From the NCBI GenBank assembly GCA_002402545.1, contig DHGA01000002.1, positions 1-27,772 of the forward strand: DNA of 27,772 bases, written 5' to 3'. Made by a program: the position numbers and the translations under genes. Positions 16,272 through 24,949 of the stretch are shown one piece after another. The notes under the pieces were generated by a model. It was not told the DNA's origin, did no database searches, and saw only the letters and a list, made by a program, of their open reading frames with translations. Within the stretch, counting starts at the first letter, position 1. Every line of letters begins with the position of its first letter. The DNA comes from Syntrophaceae bacterium UBA4810. GTDB taxonomy: Bacteria; Desulfobacterota; Syntrophia; Syntrophales; Smithellaceae.

Positions 16272-16301
16272 CTAATATAATAATTACTTCTTTGAAGTCA
16301 A
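16272..16301 (-). promoter_or_regulatory. Possible promoter of the TPR-like/dnaJ pair
   Basis: On the minus strand TTGACT (16301-16296) and TATTAG (16277-16272) are 18 bases apart, in the 75-base gap downstream of purC. This would give a leader of about 30 bases before the TTG start. No heat-shock CIRCE element was seen. Confidence 0.35.
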
Positions 16302-16310
16302 TAGGATAAA

Positions 16311-17192
16311 TCACTTCACGAGGCGTTGAAACGCCTCATCGTAGCGCGCTTTAGTTTTTTCGATAATATCCGGCGGCAGTTCGGGGGCGGGAGGTTTTTG
16401 ATTCCAGTTAATGGAAAGAAGATAATCCCGTAAAAATTGCTTATCGAAACTATTTTGTCCTCTGCCTTCCTGGTATTCGTCAGCCGGCCAGAAGCGGGAA
16501 GAATCAGGTGTAAGCAATTCATCAATAAGAATTAATTTATCATCGAGAAGGCCGAATTCCATTTTGGTATCGGCGATAATTATACCCGATTTCAAGGCCA
16601 AAGCGGCGGCGCGTTCATAGATGGAAATTGATTTTTTAATAACTTTAGCGGTCAAATCCACTCCGATCAGATTTTCCATTTCTTTTTTGTCAATGGCGGT
16701 ATCATGCTCTCCATCCGGGGCTTTTGTTGAAGGGGTGAATATTGTCTCGGGAAGTTTTGAAGATTCTTTTAAGCCATCAGCAAGTTTAATCCCCGAAATA
16801 ATATTGTTCTTGCGGTAATCATTCCACCCGGAACCGGATAAATAACCGCGCACAATGCACTCTACAGGTAGAGGTTTGGCTTTTTTAACCAGCATACTGC
16901 GTCCTTCCAGAGTATCCAGATAGGGAGAGCATTCCGACGGATAATCAGAAACTTCTGTCGAGATAATATGATTATCGATAATGTCTTCCATTTGCTTGAA
17001 CCAAAAAGCGGACATGCGATTTAAGATAACTCCTTTGCCGGGAATGGGATTGGGCATAATCACGTCAAAAGCGGAAATTCTGTCAGATGCCACAAGAAGT
17101 AAATTATCTCCAACTGCGTATATGTCTCTGACTTTACCACGGTTGAGAAATTTCAAATCTGGAAAATTTGTGTGCTTTATGGCGCTGGTCAT
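16311..17192 (-). CDS. purC: Phosphoribosylaminoimidazole-succinocarboxamide synthase
   Basis: SAICAR synthase joins aspartate to CAIR with ATP in purine synthesis. The 293-residue protein is of the longer type found in many bacteria and yeast. Conserved stretches include RGKVRDIYAVGDNLLLVASDRISAFDV (about 18-44), ECIVRGYLSGSGW, FTPSTKAPDGEHD, DTKMEFGL and LTPDSSRFWP. The gene follows the MBL-fold hydrolase gene by 13 bases and is probably in the same transcript. No other pur genes are near. Confidence 0.96.
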   Translation of the reverse strand: MTSAIKHTNFPDLKFLNRGKVRDIYAVGDNLLLVASDRISAFDVIMPNPIPGKGVILNRMSAFWFKQMEDIIDNHIISTEVSDYPSECSPYLDTLEGRSMLVKKAKPLPVECIVRGYLSGSGWNDYRKNNIISGIKLADGLKESSKLPETIFTPSTKAPDGEHDTAIDKKEMENLIGVDLTAKVIKKSISIYERAAALALKSGIIIADTKMEFGLLDDKLILIDELLTPDSSRFWPADEYQEGRGQNSFDKQFLRDYLLSINWNQKPPAPELPPDIIEKTKARYDEAFQRLVK

Positions 17193-17205
17193 AATAATTT
17201 ATTCC

Positions 17206-17835
17206 TTAATGAAAGAATGGATTGTGTTTTTTTTCGTGGCCGATGGTGGATGTCGGCATACGGCCGTAATTATGTCCGGGCATGACTTTTGTATCGTCAG
17301 GCAGGGAAAACAGTTTCATTTTAATCGCGTTGTGCATGACCTCCCAGGAACCGCCGGGCAAATCGGTTCTGCCGATTGCTTCCACAAAAAGAGTGTCGCC
17401 CGTAAATACGTATCCGGGCGTGTAAAGACAAATACCTCCGGGAGAATGGCCGGGAGTATGGATTACTTTAAGTTCAATATTGCCGGTGGTAATTAATTGC
17501 CCGTCTCTGACCAGAATATCAGCAGGTGGAGATTGTGTCGCGCCGAACATTCTGAGCATGGATGCAGGCGTGGCCGTGAGCATTATCGCGTCTTCTTCAT
17601 GTATAATTATTTTTGCCCCGGTCAGTTTTTTTATTTGCGAGTTTCCGCCGATATGGTCGACATGCCCGTGCGTGTTGACAATATAATTTATGCGCAGGTT
17701 GTTTTTCTTTGTCTCGGCGATAATATCTGCGGCATTATCCGCCGGGTCAATCACCAAAGCGTCTCCGGTAATTTTATCGCCTAAAAGATAAGCAAAAACA
17801 GCCATATGACCGACCTGCATTTGCTTTACAAACAT
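17206..17835 (-). CDS. MBL-fold metallo-hydrolase (YcbL/glyoxalase II-like)
   Basis: A 209-residue metallo-beta-lactamase fold hydrolase. Metal-binding motifs are complete: THGHVDHIGG, the histidine in HTPGHSPGG, the aspartate in FTGDTLF, and a late histidine in MPGHNYG. The short length and motif set fit the YcbL/hydroxyacylglutathione hydrolase-like group, which cleaves thioesters, but the substrate is not established. The ATG at 17835 has a GGGGAG site 7 bases upstream and is preferred over an upstream start that would add 13 residues. Confidence 0.9.
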   Translation of the reverse strand: MFVKQMQVGHMAVFAYLLGDKITGDALVIDPADNAADIIAETKKNNLRINYIVNTHGHVDHIGGNSQIKKLTGAKIIIHEEDAIMLTATPASMLRMFGATQSPPADILVRDGQLITTGNIELKVIHTPGHSPGGICLYTPGYVFTGDTLFVEAIGRTDLPGGSWEVMHNAIKMKLFSLPDDTKVMPGHNYGRMPTSTIGHEKKHNPFFH

Positions 17836-17864
17836 AATAAGACTCCCCTGAAAAAAGATTTGGG

Positions 17865-17894
17865 TATCTAGCATTATTTGATTTTGTTAGTCAA
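17865..17894 (-). promoter_or_regulatory. Possible promoter before the MBL-fold gene and purC
   Basis: On the minus strand TTGACT (17894-17889) and TAGATA (17870-17865) are separated by 18 bases, in the 76-base gap after rsmB. The -35 is good and the -10 is poor. Confidence 0.35.
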
Positions 17895-17911
17895 TTTAAA
17901 TTAGGAGAGCT

Positions 17912-19255
17912 TCAATCACGCTTTAAAACAGCTGCAAAAAAACCGTCCATATTATGAACATGAGGATACGTTCGATAAAAAAGTTTATTTTCAATAAGGA
18001 TTTGGTTTATTGAAGATGGAGGCTCACATAGAGAGAAATGTTTATTATTTTTTAAAAATTCATTTATTATATGTTCATTTTCCTTACTCAAAAGAGAGCA
18101 GGTACAATAAATTAAATGCCCTCCTTTTTTCACCGCCTGTGAAGAATTATCTAAAATATTTTTTTGCAGGGAATTTAATTTATCCATATCTTTTTGCTTA
18201 ATCCGCCATTTTATTTCGGGATTGCGCCTTAGCGTGCCGGTACCAGAACAGGGCGCGTCGATAAGGACATGATCAAAGCTATCTCGCAGATCTTCAGGAA
18301 GTCCCGCGCTTAAATCATAGGTAATCGTTTTGATCGAAGTTATTCCCATGCGTGCCGCTTCTTTTTTAAGCGCGTCATTTTTTTGGGGATTGCTATCGAT
18401 AGCCAAGATGACGCCTTGGTCTTGCATGAGCGCCGCCAGATGCGTCGTTTTGCCGCCGCTTCCGGAGCAGGCATCCAATACGGAATCATTCATTGATGGA
18501 TTTAAAAGAAAAGATATACACTGCGCGCCTTCATCCTGAATCCGGAAAAGCCCTTTAGAAAATGCGGTTATTTTCTGTATCGGTATATTTCCTTGATTAA
18601 TGATGATGCCGTGGGGAGAATAGTTTGTTGGCGTGACATCAAAGCCCTGCAGCTCTAGCTCTCGTACCAGCTCATTTCGTGATATTTTTAAAGTGTTCGT
18701 TCTTATTGCCAGCGGAGCGATTTTATTATTCGCGGCGCAAAGAGCTAAAGTATTTTGCTTACCCATTATCGCAAGCCATTCTTCAACCAACCACAAAGGA
18801 TGTGAATAAAATGATCCTATGTGTTGGGCGCTGTTTTTTTTCAGGGGAGGGAAGGAAATATTACTGCCGCGGCGTAGGAAAGTTCTTAAAATAGCGTTAA
18901 TAAGCCCGCTTTTTTCCGGATGCACTTTATTGGCAATTTTAACGGCTTCATCAACCACGGCAAACGACGGAATTCGTTCGCTGAATTTCAGTTGAAAAAG
19001 AGAAATCCGGAGGATGTTTTTTATTTGCTCATTCAGATTTTCAAAATTTCCCCGGTAAAGTTTTGCGATAATCCAATCGAGATGCGCGCGTAATCTGAGG
19101 ACTCCGTAAACAAGATGAGTGAGCAGCCGGCCATCGGGATTGCCGGTCAGTTGATAATCGTCAAGAACTTTATCAAGAAGCGGCGAGGCGAAATCATGAT
19201 TCAGCTCTACCTGGGTAAGAATATCTACAGCTAAATGGCGAACTGATTTATTCAT
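17912..19255 (-). CDS. rsmB: 16S rRNA (cytosine-967 C5)-methyltransferase RsmB
   Basis: RsmB methylates C967 of 16S rRNA with S-adenosylmethionine. The 447-residue protein has an N-terminal NusB-like RNA-binding domain (about 1-140, e.g. RHLAVDILTQVE, YGVLRLRAHLDWII) and a Rossmann methyltransferase domain. The latter has the SAM-binding loop DACSGSGGKTTHLA, DAPCSGTGTLRRNPEIKWR with the release cysteine, and YCTCSLLSKENE with the catalytic cysteine. Length is normal. The fmt-rsmB neighbourhood is conserved in many bacteria; here an acyltransferase gene lies between. Confidence 0.96.
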   Translation of the reverse strand: MNKSVRHLAVDILTQVELNHDFASPLLDKVLDDYQLTGNPDGRLLTHLVYGVLRLRAHLDWIIAKLYRGNFENLNEQIKNILRISLFQLKFSERIPSFAVVDEAVKIANKVHPEKSGLINAILRTFLRRGSNISFPPLKKNSAQHIGSFYSHPLWLVEEWLAIMGKQNTLALCAANNKIAPLAIRTNTLKISRNELVRELELQGFDVTPTNYSPHGIIINQGNIPIQKITAFSKGLFRIQDEGAQCISFLLNPSMNDSVLDACSGSGGKTTHLAALMQDQGVILAIDSNPQKNDALKKEAARMGITSIKTITYDLSAGLPEDLRDSFDHVLIDAPCSGTGTLRRNPEIKWRIKQKDMDKLNSLQKNILDNSSQAVKKGGHLIYCTCSLLSKENEHIINEFLKNNKHFSLCEPPSSINQILIENKLFYRTYPHVHNMDGFFAAVLKRD

Positions 19256-19352
19256 GACTGTTCTTTGCTGTAAAAATTACATAAACAAATTTGATTTGTG
19301 GGAAATACGATAAAGCAGAATTGTTTCAAAATATTGGTCACAAAAATAAATT

Positions 19353-19952
19353 TTATGTATGAATTGCCGCGGGGCTTGTCTGATTGTCGTTCTTTCCTTT
19401 TTTGTTTAAGTAAAAATTCCTGATTGTAACCATATCTTTATTAATGTCTCCTGACGGATATAAAAGCGGTCCCGCGCCGCCTGTTTTGGTGCCATAATCA
19501 ATGAAAGCCAGCACAATTGGAATATTCGCTTCCTTGGCTATATGGTAAAAACCGGATTTCCAGTAATCAACTTTGTGCCGTGTGCCTTCCGGGGCTATAG
19601 CCAAAACAAATATTTCATTTTCATTAAATATTTTTACTATTTTATCCACAATGTTGCTGTGCGATGATCTGTCTATGGCGATGCCGCCCAGCCATCTGAT
19701 AATCGGAGCGAATGGCCAGCGGAACAATTCTATTTTGGCTAAAAAGCGCGCGTCAAGTTTTAAAGTAAAAGCCAAAATAAAGCCGTAAAAAACATCCCAG
19801 TTTGAAGTATGTGGAGCGACAATAATGATATATTTATTCTGTTCGGGAAGCGGCCCTACGGCTTTCCATCTTAGTGTTTTTAAAAGAACTAGAGAGATGA
19901 TTCGCAGAAATGTTTTTAAAACAGGCGTGGTAAAAATCGTATAACGAGACAC
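19353..19952 (-). CDS. Lysophospholipid (1-acylglycerol-3-phosphate-type) acyltransferase
   Basis: A 199-residue membrane-associated acyltransferase of the PlsC superfamily. The catalytic HX4D is visible as HTSNWD at about 48-53. The acceptor-binding motif is APEGTRHKV. GGIAIDRSS lies between them. The protein is shorter than classical PlsC and resembles the group annotated as lysophospholipid acyltransferase family, so the exact acceptor is uncertain. The start is GTG with a GGGAG site. A strong promoter sequence lies just upstream. Confidence 0.88.
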   Translation of the reverse strand: MSRYTIFTTPVLKTFLRIISLVLLKTLRWKAVGPLPEQNKYIIIVAPHTSNWDVFYGFILAFTLKLDARFLAKIELFRWPFAPIIRWLGGIAIDRSSHSNIVDKIVKIFNENEIFVLAIAPEGTRHKVDYWKSGFYHIAKEANIPIVLAFIDYGTKTGGAGPLLYPSGDINKDMVTIRNFYLNKKGKNDNQTSPAAIHT

Positions 19953-19983
19953 AGAAACACTCCCTGGTGAATTAATTAATTGT

Positions 19984-20013
19984 AGTATATTTAAGCATGA
20001 AGTGTACTGTCAA
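19984..20013 (-). promoter_or_regulatory. Sigma-70 type promoter of the acyltransferase gene
   Basis: On the minus strand a perfect -35 TTGACA (20013-20008) and TATACT (19989-19984, five of six) are separated by 18 bases. The predicted start is about 25 bases before the GTG codon. This is one of the best promoter matches in the window. Confidence 0.6.
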
Positions 20014-20062
20014 GAATAAATATTTATTAGAAAAAAGTCACGGTAAGATGAATTTATCCATG

Positions 20063-21007
20063 CTATTTTTTACCCAATATATTGTTTGGATTGAGCTTAT
20101 ATCCGCGTAAAAATTCATTTGCCGGCATCTTTTTTTTGCCGGCAAGCTGTACTTCCTTTAAAATTACGTATCCGTCAGAGGCGGTTATGGCTATACCATT
20201 TACTAATGATTCACCAAGGGAACCAGGTGTTTTACCCGTTGTTTCTGGTTTAGGTTCCGCCGCATAAATTTTGAGGAGTTTTCCTTCTATAAAACTATAC
20301 GCGGCAGGTGATGGGCTTAGGCCGCGGATAAGATTGCATATGTCGATAACGCTGTTGTGCCAGTTTATTTCACCAATTTCTTTGGTGAGGCGTGGAGCGA
20401 AAGTGGCCAAGGATGAATCCTGGGGGCGAGGCTGTGCTGTGCCGGTGAGAATATTTCCGATTACTTTCATTAAAAGTATGGCGCCATGTCTGGCCAGTCG
20501 GTCATGAAGATGCCCGTAATTTTCTGACGGATCGACAAAAGTCTCTTCCTGCTCTAAAATAGCGCCGGAGTCCATTCCTTCATCCATCATCATTATTGTC
20601 ACGCCTGTTTTGGTTTCGCCTTTTATCAGAGTCCAGTTAATGGGAGCCGCGCCTCTGTATTTGGGCAAAGGAGAAGGATGAATGTTCAGGCATCCCAGAC
20701 GAGGAATATCGAGGATGAGTTTAGGCAGTATTTGTCCAAACGCCGCCACAACAATTATTTCCGGATTTAATTCTTTTGCCAATTCAAAAAAAGCCTGCTC
20801 TTTTATGCTATTAGGCTGATAAACAGGAAGGCCGAATTTCTGGGCCAGAATTTTCACGGCCGTAGGATTTGTAACCTGGCCCCTACCTTGTGGACGGTCA
20901 GGTTGCGTAATAACACCGGTTATCTGATAGTTTTCAGCATGTAACATCTGCAGAGCGGGCAGGGCGAATGAAGGTGTGCCCATGAACATAACCCGTAAAT
21001 CAGGCAT
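20063..21007 (-). CDS. fmt: Methionyl-tRNA formyltransferase
   Basis: Fmt formylates the initiator Met-tRNA with 10-formyl-tetrahydrofolate. The 314-residue protein has normal length. Motifs: MFMGTPSFALPALQML at the N-terminus, QPDRPQGRG, the active-site block LNIHPSPLPKYRGAAPINW (catalytic Asn and His), and MDEGMDSGAIL (catalytic Asp). The C-terminal domain follows from about residue 205. The ATG has an aaagga site. def, often its neighbour, is absent. priA is upstream but separated by two opposite-strand genes. Confidence 0.97.
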   Translation of the reverse strand: MPDLRVMFMGTPSFALPALQMLHAENYQITGVITQPDRPQGRGQVTNPTAVKILAQKFGLPVYQPNSIKEQAFFELAKELNPEIIVVAAFGQILPKLILDIPRLGCLNIHPSPLPKYRGAAPINWTLIKGETKTGVTIMMMDEGMDSGAILEQEETFVDPSENYGHLHDRLARHGAILLMKVIGNILTGTAQPRPQDSSLATFAPRLTKEIGEINWHNSVIDICNLIRGLSPSPAAYSFIEGKLLKIYAAEPKPETTGKTPGSLGESLVNGIAITASDGYVILKEVQLAGKKKMPANEFLRGYKLNPNNILGKK

Positions 21008-21037
21008 ATAAAGAATCCTTTATTTTTTCAGCAAAAG

Positions 21038-21065
21038 CATATAGGGATTAAAGTCATTGTGTCAA
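21038..21065 (-). promoter_or_regulatory. Sigma-70 type promoter of fmt
   Basis: On the minus strand TTGACA (21065-21060) and TATATG (21043-21038) are separated by 16 bases, and the predicted start is about 24 bases before the fmt ATG. It fits the break from priA caused by the two opposite-strand genes. Confidence 0.5.
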
Positions 21066-21167
21066 GGATGACTTTTGTTAATAATATTTTGAAATAAATA
21101 TAATTTTATAGTAATAGAATTAAGAAACATATATTAGTTTTGTAAATTTCTTATTTAGGAGGCAAAT

Positions 21168-21455
21168 ATGAGAAAATGGTTATTAATTTTTATTGTATTT
21201 GTTCTTTTTGCCTGCGGCAATCAGCCCTCGACTGATTTAATCAGGGAAGATTTTCAGCGTATATACCCCAAGGGCGAAATTGTTTTATTAAAGCCGCTGG
21301 AAAAAAGTTCTGATACGTACCGGGTAGCTATCAGTTATCATCCCGATACAGGTTATTACACTGAAACAGAGGGAAAATTTAAGGAAGACGTGTTTCTTTA
21401 TAAAAAGATTGGTGACAAGTGGGTAAATACCTGGCGCAAATCAAGCGGGCGATAA
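21168..21455 (+). CDS. Small lipoprotein, unknown
   Basis: A 95-residue protein that I do not recognise. Residues 1-15 are a signal peptide ending in L-F-A-C (lipidated Cys16). The mature part (DFQRIYPKGEIVLLKPLEKSSDTYRVAISYHP) looks like a small beta-rich domain. A perfect aggagg ribosome-binding site lies 7 bases before the ATG, which makes it a convincing gene. It lies on the opposite strand between fmt and priA, followed 41 bases later by the TspO/MBR gene. Confidence 0.8.
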   Translation: MRKWLLIFIVFVLFACGNQPSTDLIREDFQRIYPKGEIVLLKPLEKSSDTYRVAISYHPDTGYYTETEGKFKEDVFLYKKIGDKWVNTWRKSSGR

Positions 21456-21496
21456 AAGTTAACGTAATTTTATTCACGAAGATATAAACGCCCATA

Positions 21497-21973
21497 ATGC
21501 AAAAATCATATTTTCCCGTATTTTTCTGGATTATTATTACTCTGGCGGTTGGTCTGGCAGCTGGTATAGTAAGCCGTCCGGATGTATGGTATGACGCTCT
21601 TAGCAAGCCTGCTTGGAATCCTCCTGGCTGGATATTTGCTCCTGTTTGGATTCTGCTTTATGTATTGATGGGTGCCGCAGCGGGACTTATCTGGCAGAGA
21701 CGCGCTATTTCCCAATCGATATTAGCCCTTAGTTTTTATGTAATCCAGTTAATCCTGAATATTATTTGGCCGTTAATATTTTTTGGTATGTGTAACCCTG
21801 GGTTGGCCTTCACGGAAATTTGCCTGCTGTGGATAGCTATTGTTGCCACGCTATTTACTTTCTGGAGAGTTTATCGTCCGGCAGGTATTTTGCTGATGCC
21901 TTATTTTTTATGGGTTAGTTTTGCCGCTGTTCTTAATTTGACCATCTGGCGCATGAATATCAGCGTCGCCTGA
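21497..21973 (+). CDS. TspO/MBR family protein
   Basis: A 158-residue five-helix membrane protein of the TspO/MBR (translocator) family, tryptophan-rich as expected: WYDALSKPAWNPPGWIFAP at about 32-50, VWILLYVLMG, and a Trp/Pro pattern in the later helices. Bacterial members bind tetrapyrroles and affect porphyrin or stress responses. The ligand here is unknown. No good ribosome-binding site is seen upstream of the ATG. The stop lies four bases before the convergent priA stop. Confidence 0.92.
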   Translation: MQKSYFPVFFWIIITLAVGLAAGIVSRPDVWYDALSKPAWNPPGWIFAPVWILLYVLMGAAAGLIWQRRAISQSILALSFYVIQLILNIIWPLIFFGMCNPGLAFTEICLLWIAIVATLFTFWRVYRPAGILLMPYFLWVSFAAVLNLTIWRMNISVA

Positions 21974-21977
21974 TACT

Positions 21978-24386
21978 TTACATGAAATTTTCCGGATCAA
22001 TATCCACGTTCATCTTTACAAAACTGTTTTTATGTTTCTGAAGCAATTCCCGCCCGATGAGGCGTAATATATTTATATTAGTGCCCTTAATCAGCATTTG
22101 AAAGCGAAAACGGCCGTTTAGCTTGGCCAGCGGCGCCGGCGCGGGGCCGATTATTTCGACAGAGTTTTTATGGGCATCTGTTATTGAGTTTGTTTTTTTA
22201 GTCAGATTTTTGCTCTCGCTCATCACGGCATCCTTTTTTACGGATGATAAGTGGATATTGATAATGTGCCCGAAGGGCGGATATTGAAGTTCCTGACGGA
22301 ACTTCAATTCATCATTATAAAAAGATTTATAATCATGATTTTTTGCGTTAATCAGGGCGTAATGTCCTGGGTTGAAAGTTTGAATGATGACTTTTCCCGG
22401 ATTGTCGCCGCGCCCGCCGCGCCCGGCAACCTGCGTTAGAATCTGAAAAGTTTTTTCTGCCGCCCGAAAATCAGGCATGTTCAGAGATGTATCAGCAGCC
22501 ACTACGCCGACCAGTGTAATAAATGGAAAATCGTGGCCTTTGGCGATCATTTGCGTTCCGATGAGAATATTAATCTTCTTTTCTTCCAGATCTTTCAGAA
22601 TTTTTTCATACGCGCCGTTGCGCGATGACGTGTCGGAATCCATCCTTTGAACCCGCGCCGCGGGAAAAAGCTTTTCGATTTCTTTTTCCAGCTTTTGCGT
22701 GCCCGCTCCGTAGCTTCGCACTCGGCTTCCCCCGCAGGATGGGCAAACGGGAATCGCTTTTTGCTGGAAGCCGCAATAGTGACATTTGATGATATTTTCG
22801 GAAAGATGATGTTTCAGAGATACGGAACAATTAGGGCAGTGGAAGTTATATCCGCAATCAGCGCAGACTAAAAAAGTGTCAAAGCCGCGTTTATTGAGAA
22901 AAAGTAAAACCTGCTCATTATTTTTCAGCGTGTCTGTGATCGCCGCGATGAGATTGTCGGAAAGCAGAGGCATTTTCCCCTGTTTTTCTTTTTGGGATTT
23001 CATGTCGATGAGTTCCACCATAGGCAGTGGCCGGTTTTGCACGCGCTGAGTAAGTTCGAGGTAAAGATATTTTTTTGTTTGCGCGTTGAAAAATGTGCGC
23101 AGGCTGGGCGTGGCTGAACCGAGTACCGCGACAGCGCGCCTATCTTTTGCTTTGACTACAGCCAGGTCGCGCGCGTGATAGCAAAGCCGGTCATCCTGTT
23201 TGTAGGAAGAATCGTGTTCTTCATCGACGATAATCAGTTTAAGATGGGGCAGGGGAGCGAAAACAGCGGAACGAGCTCCGATGACCAGTTGGATTTGCCC
23301 TCGTTTGATTTGCCGCCATTGATCATAACGAACAGACTCCGATATTTTGCTGTGCAAAACAGCGACTTTATCTTCGTCGAATCGGCCCGAAATGCGCGAT
23401 ATTAGTTGGGGAGTAAGCGCGATTTCCGGCACCAAATACATAGCCGTGCCGCCGCTTTTTAATACTTGTTCTATTGCCTTAAGATAAACTTCAGTCTTTC
23501 CGCTGCCTGTTATACCGTGCAGTAAAACTGCGGTAAAATCATTATCATTTAAGCGAGCGGATATTTCAGACAGAGCGGATTCCTGTTCTTTATTTAGTTC
23601 AATTTCTTTATCGGCTCGGTTTAATGCTGAATCAAGAGAAGCGCGGCGGATGACTTCGGCGGAGTTTAATTCCAGCAGCCCCTTTTTAAATAAACCGGTA
23701 ATAACGCTTCCGGATACGTTGGTGGACATAATCAGTATGGTTGTTGAGCAGGGGCCGTGTTTTTCCAGAAATTCAATCACGGTTTTTTGCTTGGTCGTAA
23801 ATTTTACGTGATCGAGTATGTTTTGGGCAAGCGAACATATTTTTTCCGTGCGCACGGCAAGCTGTTTATTTTGCTTTTCTTCAAGGCGCAAAAGTTTCAG
23901 AAGATGCAGGCCGCGGACGGCGGAAGCGGCATTTGTAATTTTACATTCCTGAGCCAGTGTTTTCAGCGTGACGCCCTGTGGATAATTCTCTAATGCGGCA
24001 AGAACTTTTTCCTGTGTCGGCGTGAGCGCGATTCCTTCCAAAACTGGTGTGGGAATAATCCAGAGCACATCTTTTTTCTCCGTGCCGCTGGGGATTATTT
24101 CCGCGAGCGCTTTACCCAGAGGATAAATATAATAATCACAAATCCATTGATAAAATTCTAGATCATTTTGATTAAATAGAGGTTCTTCGTCGAGTATTTC
24201 CAAAACGTATTTTACGTTGGCAAGCTCGCAGGAGGATTTTATTGCGACGACAAAACCGGTGCGTTTTCTGCGGCCAAATGGAACAAATACGCGCTTGCCC
24301 ACTTCCATCAGATTTTCCAGATTCTGCGGCACTTCGTATGTGAATAGTTTATCGTGGGGAATATTTAGCGCGACATTTACAAACAT
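21978..24386 (-). CDS. priA: Primosomal protein N' (replication restart helicase PriA)
   Basis: PriA recognises stalled forks and reloads the replisome. From the ATG at 24386 it has 802 residues. An upstream TTG at 24413 would add nine but lies in the dksA terminator. Visible are the N-terminal DNA-binding domain (FVNVALNIPHDKLFTYEVP, VFVPFGRRKRTGFV), Walker A HGITGSGKTEVYL, DEEH (IIVDEEHDSSYKQDD), and the helicase motifs GSATPS and QMIAKGHDF. The two zinc-binding cysteine clusters are CADCGYNFHCPNCS and CHYCGF...CPSCGG. QVAGRGGR is also present. It is full length. Confidence 0.97.
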   Translation of the reverse strand: MFVNVALNIPHDKLFTYEVPQNLENLMEVGKRVFVPFGRRKRTGFVVAIKSSCELANVKYVLEILDEEPLFNQNDLEFYQWICDYYIYPLGKALAEIIPSGTEKKDVLWIIPTPVLEGIALTPTQEKVLAALENYPQGVTLKTLAQECKITNAASAVRGLHLLKLLRLEEKQNKQLAVRTEKICSLAQNILDHVKFTTKQKTVIEFLEKHGPCSTTILIMSTNVSGSVITGLFKKGLLELNSAEVIRRASLDSALNRADKEIELNKEQESALSEISARLNDNDFTAVLLHGITGSGKTEVYLKAIEQVLKSGGTAMYLVPEIALTPQLISRISGRFDEDKVAVLHSKISESVRYDQWRQIKRGQIQLVIGARSAVFAPLPHLKLIIVDEEHDSSYKQDDRLCYHARDLAVVKAKDRRAVAVLGSATPSLRTFFNAQTKKYLYLELTQRVQNRPLPMVELIDMKSQKEKQGKMPLLSDNLIAAITDTLKNNEQVLLFLNKRGFDTFLVCADCGYNFHCPNCSVSLKHHLSENIIKCHYCGFQQKAIPVCPSCGGSRVRSYGAGTQKLEKEIEKLFPAARVQRMDSDTSSRNGAYEKILKDLEEKKINILIGTQMIAKGHDFPFITLVGVVAADTSLNMPDFRAAEKTFQILTQVAGRGGRGDNPGKVIIQTFNPGHYALINAKNHDYKSFYNDELKFRQELQYPPFGHIINIHLSSVKKDAVMSESKNLTKKTNSITDAHKNSVEIIGPAPAPLAKLNGRFRFQMLIKGTNINILRLIGRELLQKHKNSFVKMNVDIDPENFM

Positions 24387-24414
24387 GGTATTTCCGGCTT
24401 TATCTGTTTTCAAA

Positions 24415-24440
24415 CAAAAAACGCCCCTGAAGCGGAGCGT
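24415..24440 (-). terminator. Intrinsic terminator of dksA
   Basis: On the minus strand ACGCTCC (24440-24434) pairs with GGGGCGT (24427-24421), with one G-U pair, around the loop GCTTCA, followed by a run of six T. It lies 24 bases after the dksA stop and separates dksA from priA. Confidence 0.8.
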
Positions 24441-24464
24441 CTTTAAGTGTTATGTGTATTATTG

Positions 24465-24845
24465 CTATTCTCCCTTGAGCTTCTCCATCTTTTCCTGTTT
24501 TGTTTTGCAGTCGATGCATTCAGTGGTTACCGGCCTGGCCATCAGCCTCTTTTCCGAAATAGGCCCACCGCAAGATTCGCAAATACCGTAAGTTCCGTCA
24601 TCGATTCTTTTGATTGCTTCCTGCATTTTCACAATAAGCTTGCGCTCTCTGTCCCGTATTCGCAGCTCAAAATTACGGTCTGCTTCCAATGATGCCCGGT
24701 CGGTCGGGTCTGGAAAATTTTCTTTGCCGTTAGTCATTTCGGAGACAGTTTTCCCCGCTTCGCCCAAAAGTTCGTTTATTTTCTGGATGAGCATGTTGCG
24801 AAATACTTCAAGTTTTTCCGGTTTTATGCCTACCTGTTTTTCCAA
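24465..24845 (-). CDS. dksA: DksA/TraR family RNA polymerase-binding factor
   Basis: A 126-residue DksA-type protein that enters the RNA polymerase secondary channel and, with ppGpp, adjusts rRNA and amino-acid gene transcription. The coiled coil carries the acidic tip DPTDRAS (about 47-53), and the zinc finger reads CESCGGPI...CIDC (about 90-115). The start is TTG with an aaggag site 9 bases upstream. There is no suitable ATG. It has its own terminator. The upstream region carries a short palindrome (24880-24896). Confidence 0.93.
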   Translation of the reverse strand: MEKQVGIKPEKLEVFRNMLIQKINELLGEAGKTVSEMTNGKENFPDPTDRASLEADRNFELRIRDRERKLIVKMQEAIKRIDDGTYGICESCGGPISEKRLMARPVTTECIDCKTKQEKMEKLKGE

Positions 24846-24879
24846 TTATCCCTACTCCTTTTCAAAACTGACTGAGTCT

Positions 24880-24896
24880 TTTACCTAAAGGGTAAA
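24880..24896. promoter_or_regulatory. Short palindrome upstream of dksA
   Basis: TTTACC and GGTAAA form a perfect 6-bp inverted repeat with a 5-base spacer, 35 bases before the dksA start. It could be an operator or a leader hairpin. No regulator is assigned. Confidence 0.35.
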
Positions 24897-24949
24897 TGTT
24901 TGTAAAGCAAAATAATCAATGCCGGAATATGTCAAAAAAAGGCGATTAT

